Source: Legionella anisa (lineage in GTDB: Bacteria; Pseudomonadota; Gammaproteobacteria; Legionellales; Legionellaceae). Taken from it: a stretch of 64,000 nt of DNA. The notes below the pieces were generated by a model. It was given only the letters and a program-made list of their open reading frames with translations, was not told where the DNA came from and ran no database searches. Location of the stretch: the NCBI RefSeq assembly GCF_001467525.1, contig NZ_LNXS01000019.1, forward strand, positions 367,001-431,000, in the 5' to 3' direction. The translations under genes and the position numbers were made by a program. Of this stretch, positions 27,821-37,165 are shown in pieces. How positions within the stretch are numbered: position 1 is the first letter of the stretch; every line of letters begins with the position of its first letter.

Positions 27821-28846
27821 ATGACGAATAACTATGAGCAGTTTGAGCAACGCAAACAAGATCACATTAAATTGGCCTTAATGCCTGAAAATCAAACAAC
27901 TGAGCTCAGTACATTTGATAGCATCAATCTGATTCATGATGCCTTGCCTGATTTAAATTTTGATGAAATCAGCATCAAAGCCTCACGATTTGGTCAAGTA
28001 GTTGAGAAACCGTTCCTCATTAGCTCCATGACTGCAGGTCATCGCCGTGCGAAACATATCAATCATAACCTGATTGAGGCGTGTGCACGAAATGGCTGGG
28101 CAATGGGGGTAGGCTCTCAAAGACGCGAACTTACCGACCGTAAAGCTGCATTTGAGTGGCAGGACTTACGTCGTAACTTCCCTCAAGTCAGCTTGTACAG
28201 CAATTTAGGAATAGCCCAATTAATCACGACCTCATTAAGTGAAATCCAACGTTTAACAGACGCCTTGCGCGCTGATGCATTAATTATCCACTGTAATCCC
28301 CTGCAAGAATGTATGCAACCCGAAGGCACCACAACCTATAAAGGGTGCTGGCACGCTTTAGCAGACTTAGTTAAAAAACTACCCATACCGGTCATCGTTA
28401 AAGAAACAGGTTGTGGTTTTTCTCATGCAACAATGGTGCGCTTAAATGAGATTGGTATTGCCGCGATTGATGTAGGTGGTCTGGGAGGAACTCACTGGGG
28501 GCGAATTGAAGGACGAAGGGCAGCTCATGACCCAATTCGTCAACAGGCAGCAATTACCTTTCGCAACTGGGGAATTGATACCGTAACTTCAGTAAAACAA
28601 GCTGCAGCACTAAAACCTTCTTTCGAAATTTGGGGTTCAGGCGGTGTCGTAAATGGCTTAAACGCCGCTAAGCTTTTTGCGCTTGGTGCAACAAGCGTTG
28701 GCTATGCACGGCCCTTGCTCGAAGCTGCTCTAGAATCTTCCGAACAAGTGAGTCAATGCATGCAAACAATTGAGTATGAATTAAAAGTCGCTATGTTTTG
28801 TACCGGGAGCCGCGTTTTAAGTGATTTGCCCCAAAAACTGGGGTGA
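27821..28846 (+). CDS. fni: Type 2 isopentenyl-diphosphate delta-isomerase
   Basis: The FMN- and NADPH-dependent type 2 isomerase interconverts IPP and DMAPP in isoprenoid synthesis. The 341-residue length is normal. Family features are the N-terminal RKQDHIKLAL, SSMTAGHRRAKHIN, GVGSQRREL, HCNPLQECMQPEG, VKETGCGFS, DVGGLGGTHW and the phosphate loop WGSGGVVNGLNAAKL. Type 2 enzymes usually accompany the mevalonate pathway, which Legionella uses, so the call fits the presumed host. The gene follows ribH closely and may share its transcript. It ends before two palindromes that separate it from the convergent polysaccharide locus. Confidence 0.93.
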   Translation: MTNNYEQFEQRKQDHIKLALMPENQTTELSTFDSINLIHDALPDLNFDEISIKASRFGQVVEKPFLISSMTAGHRRAKHINHNLIEACARNGWAMGVGSQRRELTDRKAAFEWQDLRRNFPQVSLYSNLGIAQLITTSLSEIQRLTDALRADALIIHCNPLQECMQPEGTTTYKGCWHALADLVKKLPIPVIVKETGCGFSHATMVRLNEIGIAAIDVGGLGGTHWGRIEGRRAAHDPIRQQAAITFRNWGIDTVTSVKQAAALKPSFEIWGSGGVVNGLNAAKLFALGATSVGYARPLLEAALESSEQVSQCMQTIEYELKVAMFCTGSRVLSDLPQKLG

Positions 28847-28949
28847 TACAAAATTATTCATCCTCGCTTGTGATAAATATGCCCTTGATAATCATTAATT
28901 TCTATTGCAAATAATCAAGTAGCTACGTTTTGGGTGACAACCCAGGTAG

Positions 28950-29091
28950 GTTGGGTCATTTTGACCCAACAATTTAAACACAGTCATCATGTTAAATCCG
29001 AAGCATCGATGAATTGAACAGGTGAATGAGATGTTAAAATCATCAATGCAATGAGTGATTATGAGTTTGTTGGGTCAAACGACCCAACAAA
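28950..29091. repeat. Two related palindromes between convergent genes
   Basis: GTTGGGTCATTTTGACCCAA (with C next, 28950-28970) is a perfect palindromic hairpin. TTTGTTGGGTC and GACCCAACAAA (29066-29091) form a second one around AAAC. Both share the TTGGGTC/GACCCAA arms. They lie between the convergent ends of fni and the polymerase gene and may act as two-way transcription barriers, although no long T-run follows. Confidence 0.6.
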
Positions 29092-29099
29092 CATTGCTA

Positions 29100-30647
29100 T
29101 CAACAGCTATTTTGTGCCTCAATTTTTAGTCTTCCTTGCCGCATCACTGTGGAGATTGGAAACAAGACACGATACTTATGAATGAGCAATAACACCAATG
29201 ATGCTAAAATAAATTCAGAGAAGTTAATTACACCTAAATAAGGGATATTTAACTCTGTCAGAAAAAATGCCAGTAAAAAACCTTGCTGTGATAAGAAATA
29301 AATATTTAATCCCAATCGATAATAGAAAAACTGTATAAAACACATCAGTAAACCAATAATAAAAGTACCTGTACACACCATCAGGTAGCTATCGGAGTAA
29401 TTTAAAAGACCTATCAAGCCAGGTAAAGAAGAAAACTTCGTTCCTTTCTTTAAATCCAGATAACTCTGAGATACTTTTGAATAAAGACTGACTTTTTGCG
29501 TCGGTTTTTGAAAAATTGCCTTTTTAAACAAATCCCATCCAGTATGCGGATAGGCAGTTGTTGCTAAAATACCTTCTATTCCTATCCATCGGCTAATAGG
29601 CAGTGATTTCAGTTGTTGCAATTGAAATTTCAGATTTGATTTATTATGTACTATTAACTTTTTCAGCGTTAATCCATCCGATTTTTTCTCAGACTTGCTC
29701 GACTTCTTATTTCTCTCAGACTTATTTGACTTTTTCTCAGTGGACTCAGTCTTGTGCGAACTGTTGGGGCTATAAAAATAATAGCTACGTAACATACTCA
29801 CAGCACCCAATGAGATAATTGCGAGAACAACATAAGTGATTACCAGTTTTTTATACTGAGTTACCAGGGAATAAAAACTCTCTTTGAATAAGATAAAAAA
29901 GCAAGGAATTATCCACATGATTAAAATAGAGCGACTTAAAGTGGCTATTGAGATTAAACATGCAATAATTATTGCATAATGCCAATTTTTGTAATTCTGC
30001 GCTAAAGCATCCAAACCCATTAAATAGGCAATTAGTAAGGGTAAGAAAAATATCCAGATCCACGAGAGCAGAAAATTAATATGGAAGGGAAAAATAACTG
30101 CAGGTGAAAGACCTATCATATAAAAATGGGTTTTGAAATTAATACAACTTATTACTAAACTAATAAAAAGCAATGAAGTCCAAATTTTTTTAGGATTCTT
30201 TAGATACCACTGAGGTACTTCTGTTTGGTTTTTTAATGGCATAACCCCATTATTGCTATAACCTAAGCGGCGATAGAGATAAAATAAAATATCAGCGGCT
30301 AAAATACCTAAAGCGGCATAACTTGCAACCATTAAAGCATTGTCCCAATACATTCCCAAGTTGTGCACATCGTTCCAAAAACCGGTAGGCTCTACAAATT
30401 CCACTCTGAGCACTAAATAAAACATTAATTTCAGCCAAACGCCCAAAAATAACATGATTTTTAAGTAGAAAAATATATAGGTTTGCGAAAGGGATAAACT
30501 TGAAATTAATACTGTTAGCCAGATGACGTCAAACACGAAAAAATAAAAGTCAGATCCTTTATAACTTGCAACACCAAATAAAGAGAAAAAAAACAAACCC
30601 ATCATTAAAATGATGGAATACTTCATTGGTATTAATTTGCTTTGCAT
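29100..30647 (-). CDS. wzy: O-antigen polymerase-like membrane protein (Wzy candidate)
   Basis: This protein has about eleven hydrophobic helices and a large central hydrophilic segment. That is the usual Wzy layout (polymerising lipid-linked repeat units at the periplasmic face), and its place in a locus with Wzx and glycosyltransferases supports the call. Wzy proteins share little sequence, so it rests on context. The hydrophilic loop holds an unusual Lys/Ser-rich run (TESTEKKSNKSERNKKSSKS and more). The frame opens at ATG 30659, but GGAG is well placed before ATG 30647, which I take as the start (515 residues). It is the last gene of the minus-strand block. Confidence 0.7.
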   Translation of the reverse strand: MQSKLIPMKYSIILMMGLFFFSLFGVASYKGSDFYFFVFDVIWLTVLISSLSLSQTYIFFYLKIMLFLGVWLKLMFYLVLRVEFVEPTGFWNDVHNLGMYWDNALMVASYAALGILAADILFYLYRRLGYSNNGVMPLKNQTEVPQWYLKNPKKIWTSLLFISLVISCINFKTHFYMIGLSPAVIFPFHINFLLSWIWIFFLPLLIAYLMGLDALAQNYKNWHYAIIIACLISIATLSRSILIMWIIPCFFILFKESFYSLVTQYKKLVITYVVLAIISLGAVSMLRSYYFYSPNSSHKTESTEKKSNKSERNKKSSKSEKKSDGLTLKKLIVHNKSNLKFQLQQLKSLPISRWIGIEGILATTAYPHTGWDLFKKAIFQKPTQKVSLYSKVSQSYLDLKKGTKFSSLPGLIGLLNYSDSYLMVCTGTFIIGLLMCFIQFFYYRLGLNIYFLSQQGFLLAFFLTELNIPYLGVINFSEFILASLVLLLIHKYRVLFPISTVMRQGRLKIEAQNSC

Positions 30648-30779
30648 TGTTTTCTCCATCTCACTTCGTGAAGTGCGTCAGTGAAACTAGGAAATAAACC
30701 TTAAATGATTTTATAGTCGTCTTGCTCACTCGAACTATCTTCAGACTATCCATGTAAGTCATATCCTGTTATGGGCGCT

Positions 30780-31760
30780 CTATTCCTCAGTTTTCAGTTT
30801 TTTTGCTACCAGCAGTTTCCCTATGCCTTGATCGAATATAGTTCTTATTACCCTAAAACATCGATGCAAACTTTTATTAAAAAGTGCATTAAAAATGATA
30901 TGGTATGTATTTATTTTTGTAAGTTTCTGAGGCGCAAGTTTCATCGCATGGAAAAAATATTTTATTCCTAATTTATATCTCCCTGAGCGCCAGTGTGTTC
31001 TCCCAGAAATTAAATACGCTTGACTTAGAATTAATGGGGCTAATTCTAACAATCTATTATCCGTAGTGTCATTTAAAATAGTTGACATTAATTTTACAAA
31101 CTCATTGGCGCGATCAAGCGAGGTACTTGCAAAACTTGCTGATTGTTCATGTACTCGATGGCAACCAAGAACTACAGGCAGCCTTTTAAAAGTTCCTAGC
31201 TTCGCCAGTCTTGTATGATATTCAAAGTCACCAATCAAAGAGTAACTACTATCCCATCCACCAATTTGATTAAATGCAGATTTCAGAAAAAAAGATCCAA
31301 CAGCAATAGGTGTTCCACCGCGAATCAGCATTTGATAATAATCGTAATCAGGTGTCGTAAGTTTTCTTATAACCTTAGATTGATTATCAATCAAAAGATT
31401 ATCCACGTAGGTTAATACTATGTTTGAATTTTTATTGAACTCAAGCACTGAAAGACTTACTGCGTTCGCCTCCAACGTATCATCGGCACTCAAATACCCA
31501 ATAATGGAACCTTTACTCATTGCCCATCCTTTATTCAAAGTTCGGGCTTGCCCCATGTTTTCATGGGTTTCATAAAAGAAACGGCCTTGATATTTTTTTA
31601 AAAAATCAGCTGTTCCATCTGTAGAACCATCATCCAAAACAATCAGTTCTATATTAGGATAATCTTGAGCTAAAACACTTTCTATAGCCGCTTCAAGATA
31701 AGGGAGGGCATTGTATGCAGGTATAACTATTGAAACTAACTGTTCTGCATTATCACCCAT
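30780..31760 (-). CDS. Family 2 glycosyltransferase
   Basis: The 326-residue protein has a GT-A fold of glycosyltransferase family 2. VSIVIPAYNALPYLEAAIES and VLDDGSTDGT are the nucleotide-sugar-binding start, and SADDTLEANAVSL carries the DxD-like acidic pair. ESASFASTS and a conserved GGWDSSYSLIGDFEYH acceptor-side motif follow. It would add one sugar to the lipid-linked repeat unit on the cytoplasmic face of the membrane. The sugar is unknown. The ATG at 31760 has an AGGGAGA ribosome site and overlaps the end of the flippase gene by 25 bp, so translation is probably coupled. Confidence 0.9.
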   Translation of the reverse strand: MGDNAEQLVSIVIPAYNALPYLEAAIESVLAQDYPNIELIVLDDGSTDGTADFLKKYQGRFFYETHENMGQARTLNKGWAMSKGSIIGYLSADDTLEANAVSLSVLEFNKNSNIVLTYVDNLLIDNQSKVIRKLTTPDYDYYQMLIRGGTPIAVGSFFLKSAFNQIGGWDSSYSLIGDFEYHTRLAKLGTFKRLPVVLGCHRVHEQSASFASTSLDRANEFVKLMSTILNDTTDNRLLELAPLILSQAYLISGRTHWRSGRYKLGIKYFFHAMKLAPQKLTKINTYHIIFNALFNKSLHRCFRVIRTIFDQGIGKLLVAKKLKTEE

Positions 31761-33019
31761 GATTTCTCCCTACCCTTAAAATAAAACAAAGAAATACTCA
31801 TCATAAAAAACCAATAAATAAAATAGGTTAGAGCAAAAGCATAAGTCACTCCAACTAATCCAAATTGTCTTAAAAAAATATGGCTAAGAAGTACAAATAT
31901 TAACCCAATGATGCATTCACCAGCAATGTACTCTTTAGTCTTAGATTTTGCAAGAAATAAGTAAGTATATGTCCACCCTGCTATTTTAAAAAAATCACCA
32001 ATTAGTTGATACAAAAATAAATTCTCAGCAGGCATAAATGTATTGTCATAAAATATTAAGAGAATGACTTTGCGTGAAATATAAATAACAGACAGCATGA
32101 GTACAATTAAGGAAAGCAGTATCTTTTGAACTCGCCTCATTTCTTCTTTTATAACAATACTGTCTTCTAATTGAGATAACCTAGGTAAATAGTACGTAGT
32201 GAGAATCGTTGTAACAAACAATAAATAAGCATCAGATAATCTGAGCACGGATTGCCAAATTCCAACGGCATCCCACCCATATAAGGCATGAATATCGTTA
32301 CGAACAAATACTTGTGATAATGGGACAGTTAGCGTACTCACAATGGTCATTAGCGAATAATTCAATAATTTAACCAACTGTTCTTTTTCAATGCGAAATG
32401 AAAATAAATAGCGAAACCACTGTTCACGATAAACAAAACCATAGGCAATAAGAAAAGTGATTCCCTGAGATAAAACAAAAGCACCAAGTGCCCCTTTTAA
32501 CTTATAATAGTGTGTAAAGAAAGCAATTAGAATGAGACTCACAATACTGCTTAACACATTGACACAAACTAATAATTTTATTTTGCCTAACCCATTAATA
32601 ACGGACGTCATCAAGAGATAAATTGCAGTAAAAGCCTGCGCTACCAATAACCATTGAAACACATAGAGATAATTTGTTTCCCCTAAAAATATATGCGCAA
32701 GTGAAGAGCCGAAAAGAAGGGTGGAGCCGATTACCAGGCAGGAACAAAGTAGCGTATAACAAAAAGCTGTAGATAAAAATGGATAAAATTTTTCTGGTAA
32801 ATTAGTATACTCCGCAACGTATTTAATGACTCCTAATGTAACCCCACCTCCAGCAATTACTGAAATAACATTAGCAATAGCCATAAACTGCCCTAATACA
32901 CCCACTCCTTTTGGACCAGTATAAAGAGCCACTATTTTCAAAGATAGAACACCGATGAGAACTTTAATAAATGTAGAAGCACCCGATAAAAGTGATGTTT
33001 GAACTAATTTACCCTTCAT
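31736..33019 (-). CDS. wzx: Polysaccharide repeat-unit flippase (Wzx-like)
   Basis: The 427-residue protein has about 12 hydrophobic helices and the MATE/MOP-type polysaccharide exporter start: SLLSGASTFIKVLIGVLSLK, then VALYTGPKGVGVLGQF and GGGVTLGVIKYVAEY. Such proteins flip undecaprenyl-linked repeat units across the inner membrane. The KIVALYTGPKGVGVLGQ block is typical of the O-antigen translocase WzxE-like branch. It is followed by an overlapping glycosyltransferase gene and preceded by another. Substrate specificity cannot be read from sequence. Confidence 0.88.
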   Translation of the reverse strand: MKGKLVQTSLLSGASTFIKVLIGVLSLKIVALYTGPKGVGVLGQFMAIANVISVIAGGGVTLGVIKYVAEYTNLPEKFYPFLSTAFCYTLLCSCLVIGSTLLFGSSLAHIFLGETNYLYVFQWLLVAQAFTAIYLLMTSVINGLGKIKLLVCVNVLSSIVSLILIAFFTHYYKLKGALGAFVLSQGITFLIAYGFVYREQWFRYLFSFRIEKEQLVKLLNYSLMTIVSTLTVPLSQVFVRNDIHALYGWDAVGIWQSVLRLSDAYLLFVTTILTTYYLPRLSQLEDSIVIKEEMRRVQKILLSLIVLMLSVIYISRKVILLIFYDNTFMPAENLFLYQLIGDFFKIAGWTYTYLFLAKSKTKEYIAGECIIGLIFVLLSHIFLRQFGLVGVTYAFALTYFIYWFFMMSISLFYFKGREKSWVIMQNS

Positions 33020-33082
33020 CTTACAATCTCTTGGAATCTATCATGAGCATCTTCTGTAGTGGTTTACAAAGAAATCCTTCTT

Positions 33083-34135
33083 TTAAACACAGTTATTTTC
33101 AAGGGAATTATCCTGCTTTTTTCCCCAAAATAACATCTCTTCAATAACTTCATCCCAAGTTTTTAAATGGCGAGCAGAAATATTGTCTTTTTTAATATGA
33201 AGCATTGTTCTTTGCATATTTTCAATAGACAGCGTCTCAAAACTCATTCCTTTTAATAATTCTCTATGAGGACCTATATCTGAAATATAGGATTCATCAG
33301 CAAGAAAGACACCTTCTGATACGCCATTAGAAGAGTTCTCAATGTGGGTAGTTGAAATGTAATACTTTGTTTTCAAGAGACTATTGAGTACCTCTTCTCT
33401 TGGTAAAAAACCCTTGATGATAATATTCTTATTCGATTTCAGGCTTGCAGGAATAGACTTTTCATCACCAATTATTATCAATTTCAATTCAGGATTATTT
33501 TTTCTAAGGCTTTCATATACATGAAAAGAATCTTCCACCGCTTTATAGCGATAGGTTCCAATAACCGTTGCAATGTTATCTCTATCTTTTGGTTGTTCTT
33601 TTAAATTTAAAAATGATAACTCTTTATCACTTCCATTCATTGACAAAAACTTTCTTGATAAATATTTATCATCAATAAAACTTAAAGAAAAATTTGATTC
33701 TGCAGAAATTACATCCGCATTTTCGAAATTTTTTTTAATTCTTGAGCCTAGACAGGTAAATTTCAATTTGTCAAATAAGGATAATGGAATATTACGAGTG
33801 CACAGAGGTAAAATATTACTTAAATGAAACCAATTTATTTTCCCAAACTTATAATATATAGGAATACCATATGAATAATAAAATTCCGGGATCCCTATTT
33901 GCTTTTGAAAATCTTTTAAATAAAAGCAATCATTGAATAACCTTTGTAACTTTGATTGTTTCACAATGATGTACTGATTATTAGGGAATTGTTTTACTAA
34001 ATACTGACAAAACGGATGAATGATAAAGTAAGCGCCTCCATTTTGGTTAAACCACTTTGCATAAGCAACAAGCCTGTTTACCCCTCCGCCAAGATATGAG
34101 ACTGAAAAATTAAAAAGGAACTTATTTTTTAGCAT
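33083..34135 (-). CDS. Glycosyltransferase, probably GT-B fold (family 4-like)
   Basis: The 350-residue protein has a GT-B-like layout. An N-terminal half starts with SVSYLGGGVNRLVAYAKWF (a glycine-rich acceptor loop), and a C-terminal half holds ATVIGTYRYKAVEDSFHVYE, KLIIIGDEKSIPA and FLPREEVLNSLLKTKYYIST followed by ENSSNGVSEG. The last motif resembles the ExxxxxxxE site of family 4 enzymes. It is more AT-rich and Lys/Asn-rich than its neighbours, as is common for horizontally exchanged polysaccharide genes. Its ATG overlaps the end of the SDR gene by 7 bp. Donor and acceptor are unknown. Confidence 0.78.
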   Translation of the reverse strand: MLKNKFLFNFSVSYLGGGVNRLVAYAKWFNQNGGAYFIIHPFCQYLVKQFPNNQYIIVKQSKLQRLFNDCFYLKDFQKQIGIPEFYYSYGIPIYYKFGKINWFHLSNILPLCTRNIPLSLFDKLKFTCLGSRIKKNFENADVISAESNFSLSFIDDKYLSRKFLSMNGSDKELSFLNLKEQPKDRDNIATVIGTYRYKAVEDSFHVYESLRKNNPELKLIIIGDEKSIPASLKSNKNIIIKGFLPREEVLNSLLKTKYYISTTHIENSSNGVSEGVFLADESYISDIGPHRELLKGMSFETLSIENMQRTMLHIKKDNISARHLKTWDEVIEEMLFWGKKQDNSLENNCV

Positions 34136-34983
34136 AGACTAACCTTACTTAACAGATGCTGTTCCAAATATGAAAAAGCTGAGATGTAATGATGTTGTCC
34201 AAGACATTTTTCCGCTAACTGAATATTCGCTATTGAAACACTTATTTCGTTGACATTATCTGCATAATCCACTTGCAAAGAAATGCCTTTGCTTTGTAAT
34301 GTTGTAATGAGTGCACTTGTTGAAATACCTTGTCCGCTGGCAATATTTAAAATAGGAACATCCGTTACGGTAACTAATCGTTCATAAGCCCAAGCGATAT
34401 CATCAACATGAATATAATCACGTATAGCTTGTCCTCTATTAAATAATGTGATTCTTTTCCCTGAAGAGTGGGCATCGATTAAACGGAAAATCATTGAAAA
34501 CGTATCATTTTGCCCACCGAATATATTGAAAATTCGAGCAATGGTGTATTCAATTTTATACTTGTTACAATAAAATGAAATTAATTGCTCGCAAGCAACT
34601 TTTAAAGCGCCATGCATATTCATAGGCGATACAAGCATTGTTTCAAGGCAATTTTCATTGGAATTAGCGCCATAGACGGAACTACTGCTTGTATAAATTA
34701 TTTTATTAATTTTTGTTGCGTTGCCACCAAGAATGTCCAAGATAATTGCTAGATTCATAATGGAATTTTTTACTATTGTTTCAGAATTTACCGTGAACAG
34801 CTCTTTCGACTTTTGAAAACAATTTAAAATGACATTACAACGATCCGAGTTGTTAATAAGATCAATTAATAATAATGGTGTCGTTACAATATCTGCTGAA
34901 GAAAGCACGACACAATGAGTCTTACCCAATTTTTTGAGTAATGCATTTGAAAGATTGCCCCGGCCAATAATGATTGTTTTCAT
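34129..34983 (-). CDS. NAD-dependent epimerase/dehydratase-like SDR protein with altered active site
   Basis: The 284-residue protein is an extended SDR (sugar epimerase or dehydratase) fold. It has the N-terminal nucleotide loop GRGNLSNA (variant of GxxGxxG), IIYTSSSSVYGA, ARIFNIFGGQND and a C-terminal RDYIHVDDIAWAYERL. At the site of the catalytic YxxxK the sequence reads HGALK, encoded CAT GGC GCT TTA AAA, so Tyr is replaced by His. Either the chemistry is changed or the protein has another role. It overlaps the sugar transferase stop by one base (TAATG), so the two are co-expressed. Its product would be a modified NDP-sugar for the locus. Confidence 0.8.
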   Translation of the reverse strand: MKTIIIGRGNLSNALLKKLGKTHCVVLSSADIVTTPLLLIDLINNSDRCNVILNCFQKSKELFTVNSETIVKNSIMNLAIILDILGGNATKINKIIYTSSSSVYGANSNENCLETMLVSPMNMHGALKVACEQLISFYCNKYKIEYTIARIFNIFGGQNDTFSMIFRLIDAHSSGKRITLFNRGQAIRDYIHVDDIAWAYERLVTVTDVPILNIASGQGISTSALITTLQSKGISLQVDYADNVNEISVSIANIQLAEKCLGQHHYISAFSYLEQHLLSKVSLC

Positions 34984-35588
34984 TATCGTGCTCCGAAACC
35001 AGTAAATATAACTCTTATGGTTTTTAAAATAATTTGGATGTCCAATAAAAGCGATAAATTCCTCACGTACTCTAAATCGTAAGATACTTTAACTTTTGTG
35101 GTATCTTCAGAATCCGCATACCCCATTTTAACTTGGGCATAGCCAGTTATTCCGGGTTTAACGAGGTGTCGTACATTATAATCTGTAATGGTTTCAGTGT
35201 ATTTTTCTGCAAGCTGCATGGGCTCAGGTCTAGGGCCAATCAAGCTCATATTGCCTATTAATATATTTAAAAATTGGGGTAACTCATCAAGACGACGTTT
35301 TCGAATAATTTGACCAAACTTGGTTACCCTAGGGTCATTTTCTGAGGCATAAACAACTTTTTGATTGTCATGACGCATCGTTCTAAATTTATACATTCTA
35401 AAGGCTTGATTGCCTCTACCCATTCGGTCTTGTATAAAGAAAATAGGACGACCCATGGTAATTAAAATAATAAAGGAAATAATGAGAAAAACAGGGCTTA
35501 ATAGAATTAAGATGCACAAAGAAAGAACTCTTTCTAGAAAAGAACGAAAAAAAAGATAAAATTTAGTGCGTCCTTTTAAACGGTCCAT
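34983..35588 (-). CDS. Initiating sugar-phosphate transferase (WcaJ/PglC-like)
   Basis: The 201-residue protein is a small monotopic phosphoglycosyl transferase. It has an N-terminal re-entrant hydrophobic segment (residues 17-43), then MYKFRTMRHD, IRKRRLDELPQFLNILIGNM and SLIGPRPEPM, the diagnostic motifs of the family; the catalytic Asp-Glu pair is in RLDELPQ. These enzymes start a repeat unit by moving a sugar phosphate to undecaprenyl phosphate at the inner membrane. It is the first gene of the minus-strand block. A 341-bp divergent region lies upstream, probably with promoters for both blocks; I identify no specific regulatory motif there. Confidence 0.92.
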   Translation of the reverse strand: MDRLKGRTKFYLFFRSFLERVLSLCILILLSPVFLIISFIILITMGRPIFFIQDRMGRGNQAFRMYKFRTMRHDNQKVVYASENDPRVTKFGQIIRKRRLDELPQFLNILIGNMSLIGPRPEPMQLAEKYTETITDYNVRHLVKPGITGYAQVKMGYADSEDTTKVKVSYDLEYVRNLSLLLDIQIILKTIRVIFTGFGAR

Positions 35589-35929
35589 ATATCAAAAATC
35601 TCTTTACCCGGAAAACAGGAGGATAGGGTATACTGAGTGACTCCATAGTTCAAGTAAGTAGTTCCTTTAAAACGTATCTTTGGTTCATTTCGATGAGTAA
35701 AAAGCCTTGTAAGCAGATAAGTAAAGAATCCACGATGAATTCACTATGCCCAGAAAATTAAAGATCGTGTTATGTTTCCTTGATTATTATTGGTTCAAAA
35801 AATAGTATGCTTCCATCTGCTTCTATTTTAATTGTTAGGGCTTGTTTTTTGCTGGTTTTATTTCTAGTATGTGCCTACTTAATTGAGCTCTATTTGGCTT
35901 CTTTTTATTAAATTTGGATAAGTGATTTA

Positions 35930-37165
35930 ATGAGGATATTATTAATTTCACAATATTTTTGGCCTGAAACATTTATTATCAATGAGTTAGTGGAAACTTT
36001 GACTCAGCAAGGTCATACAATAAAGGTATTAACGGGCAAGCCCAATTATCCTAATGGAGAAATCTTTGAGGGGTATACGAAAAAAGGAATTGTTTCTGAA
36101 CGTTTTATACCCGGTGTAACCGTATTCAGAGCACCTCTACGAAGCCGCGGTAAAGGCGGGGCAAAAAATCTTATTTTAAATTACCTGTCTTTTGTTATTA
36201 ATGGATTGCGTTTTTTTCCTTCTGCGGTAAAAGGCGAATCATACGATGTTGTTTTCGCTTTTGGTTTATCCCCTATCACATCGATAATACCCGCCATTTT
36301 CCTAAAATGGCGTTTGAAAAGTCACCTTGCTGTATGGATACAAGATTTATGGCCAGAGAGTTTAAAAGCCACTGGTTTTATTCGAAATCCATTTTTACTT
36401 TGGCTGGTTGGGCAATTAGTGCGCGCAATTTATTTTTGTTCTGATACGATTTTAGCTCAGTCACACGCATTCAAAGCACCTATTTCACGCTATGCAAAAG
36501 AAAACAAAATAGTTTATTATCCTAACTCGTATAATGATTCCAGTAGTACAACACAGGATGTATCACAAATACCAGAAAATCTGTTGAACGAACTGAACTC
36601 CAAATTTTGTGTTGTTTTTGCGGGAAATTTGGGAATCGCCCAGTCCCTGCCTACTTTAGTAGATGCAGCAGAGCAATTGCAGGACTTACCCGATTTTCGT
36701 TTGGTTTTTGTAGGTAGCGGTAGTATGTCTGAATGGCTCAGTCAGCAAAAAAAGGAAAAAAAGCTGGATAACATTATCATAGCAGGTAGATTTCCTGCCC
36801 TGGAAATGCCGCATATATTGAGTCGTGCAGCAGCATTGCTTGTAAGTTTAAAAAAGGATGAAATCTTTTCTTATACTATCCCAAGTAAAATTCAAGCTTA
36901 TTTGGCAGCAGGAAAGCCAATTATTGCAGCTCTGGATGGGGAGGCTGCGCGTGTTATTGAACAAGCAGAAGCTGGCGTGACGTGTTCTTCTGAAGACTCC
37001 CAAGGACTCGCTCGATGTATTCGAACAGTTTATAATCTGAATTCAACAGAACGTAATAAAATGGGAGAATCAGGAAGAGCTTATTTTCTCGAGAACTTTA
37101 ATATGCCAACTCAAGCAAATAAGTTAATTGAGATTTTAAATGAGAGGATAAAAACAGCAAAATGA
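35930..37165 (+). CDS. Family 4 glycosyltransferase, WbuB-like
   Basis: The 411-residue GT-B enzyme begins MRILLISQYFWPETFIINEL and contains GKPNYPNGEIFEGY, WIQDLWPESLKATGF, FAGNLGIAQSL and SKIQAYLAAGKPIIAALDGE. These match the WbuB-type putative L-fucosamine transferases that accompany the fnl genes in O-antigen clusters. Here fnl genes follow at once, so transfer of N-acetyl-L-fucosamine is the best guess. The ATG at 35930 follows a weak AT-rich ribosome region. The stop overlaps the next ATG (ATGATG), so the genes are coupled. It heads the plus-strand block. Confidence 0.87.
   Translation: MRILLISQYFWPETFIINELVETLTQQGHTIKVLTGKPNYPNGEIFEGYTKKGIVSERFIPGVTVFRAPLRSRGKGGAKNLILNYLSFVINGLRFFPSAVKGESYDVVFAFGLSPITSIIPAIFLKWRLKSHLAVWIQDLWPESLKATGFIRNPFLLWLVGQLVRAIYFCSDTILAQSHAFKAPISRYAKENKIVYYPNSYNDSSSTTQDVSQIPENLLNELNSKFCVVFAGNLGIAQSLPTLVDAAEQLQDLPDFRLVFVGSGSMSEWLSQQKKEKKLDNIIIAGRFPALEMPHILSRAAALLVSLKKDEIFSYTIPSKIQAYLAAGKPIIAALDGEAARVIEQAEAGVTCSSEDSQGLARCIRTVYNLNSTERNKMGESGRAYFLENFNMPTQANKLIEILNERIKTAK

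Noticed and set aside
28886..28904. A second GATAATCATTA sequence resembling a Fur box
   Set aside because: It matches only about 13 of 19 positions and lies between convergent gene ends, so it is in no promoter position.
35589..35929. JUMPstart/ops-type antiterminator element in the divergent polysaccharide promoter region
   Set aside because: I looked for GGCGGTAGC-like sequence in both directions and did not find it.
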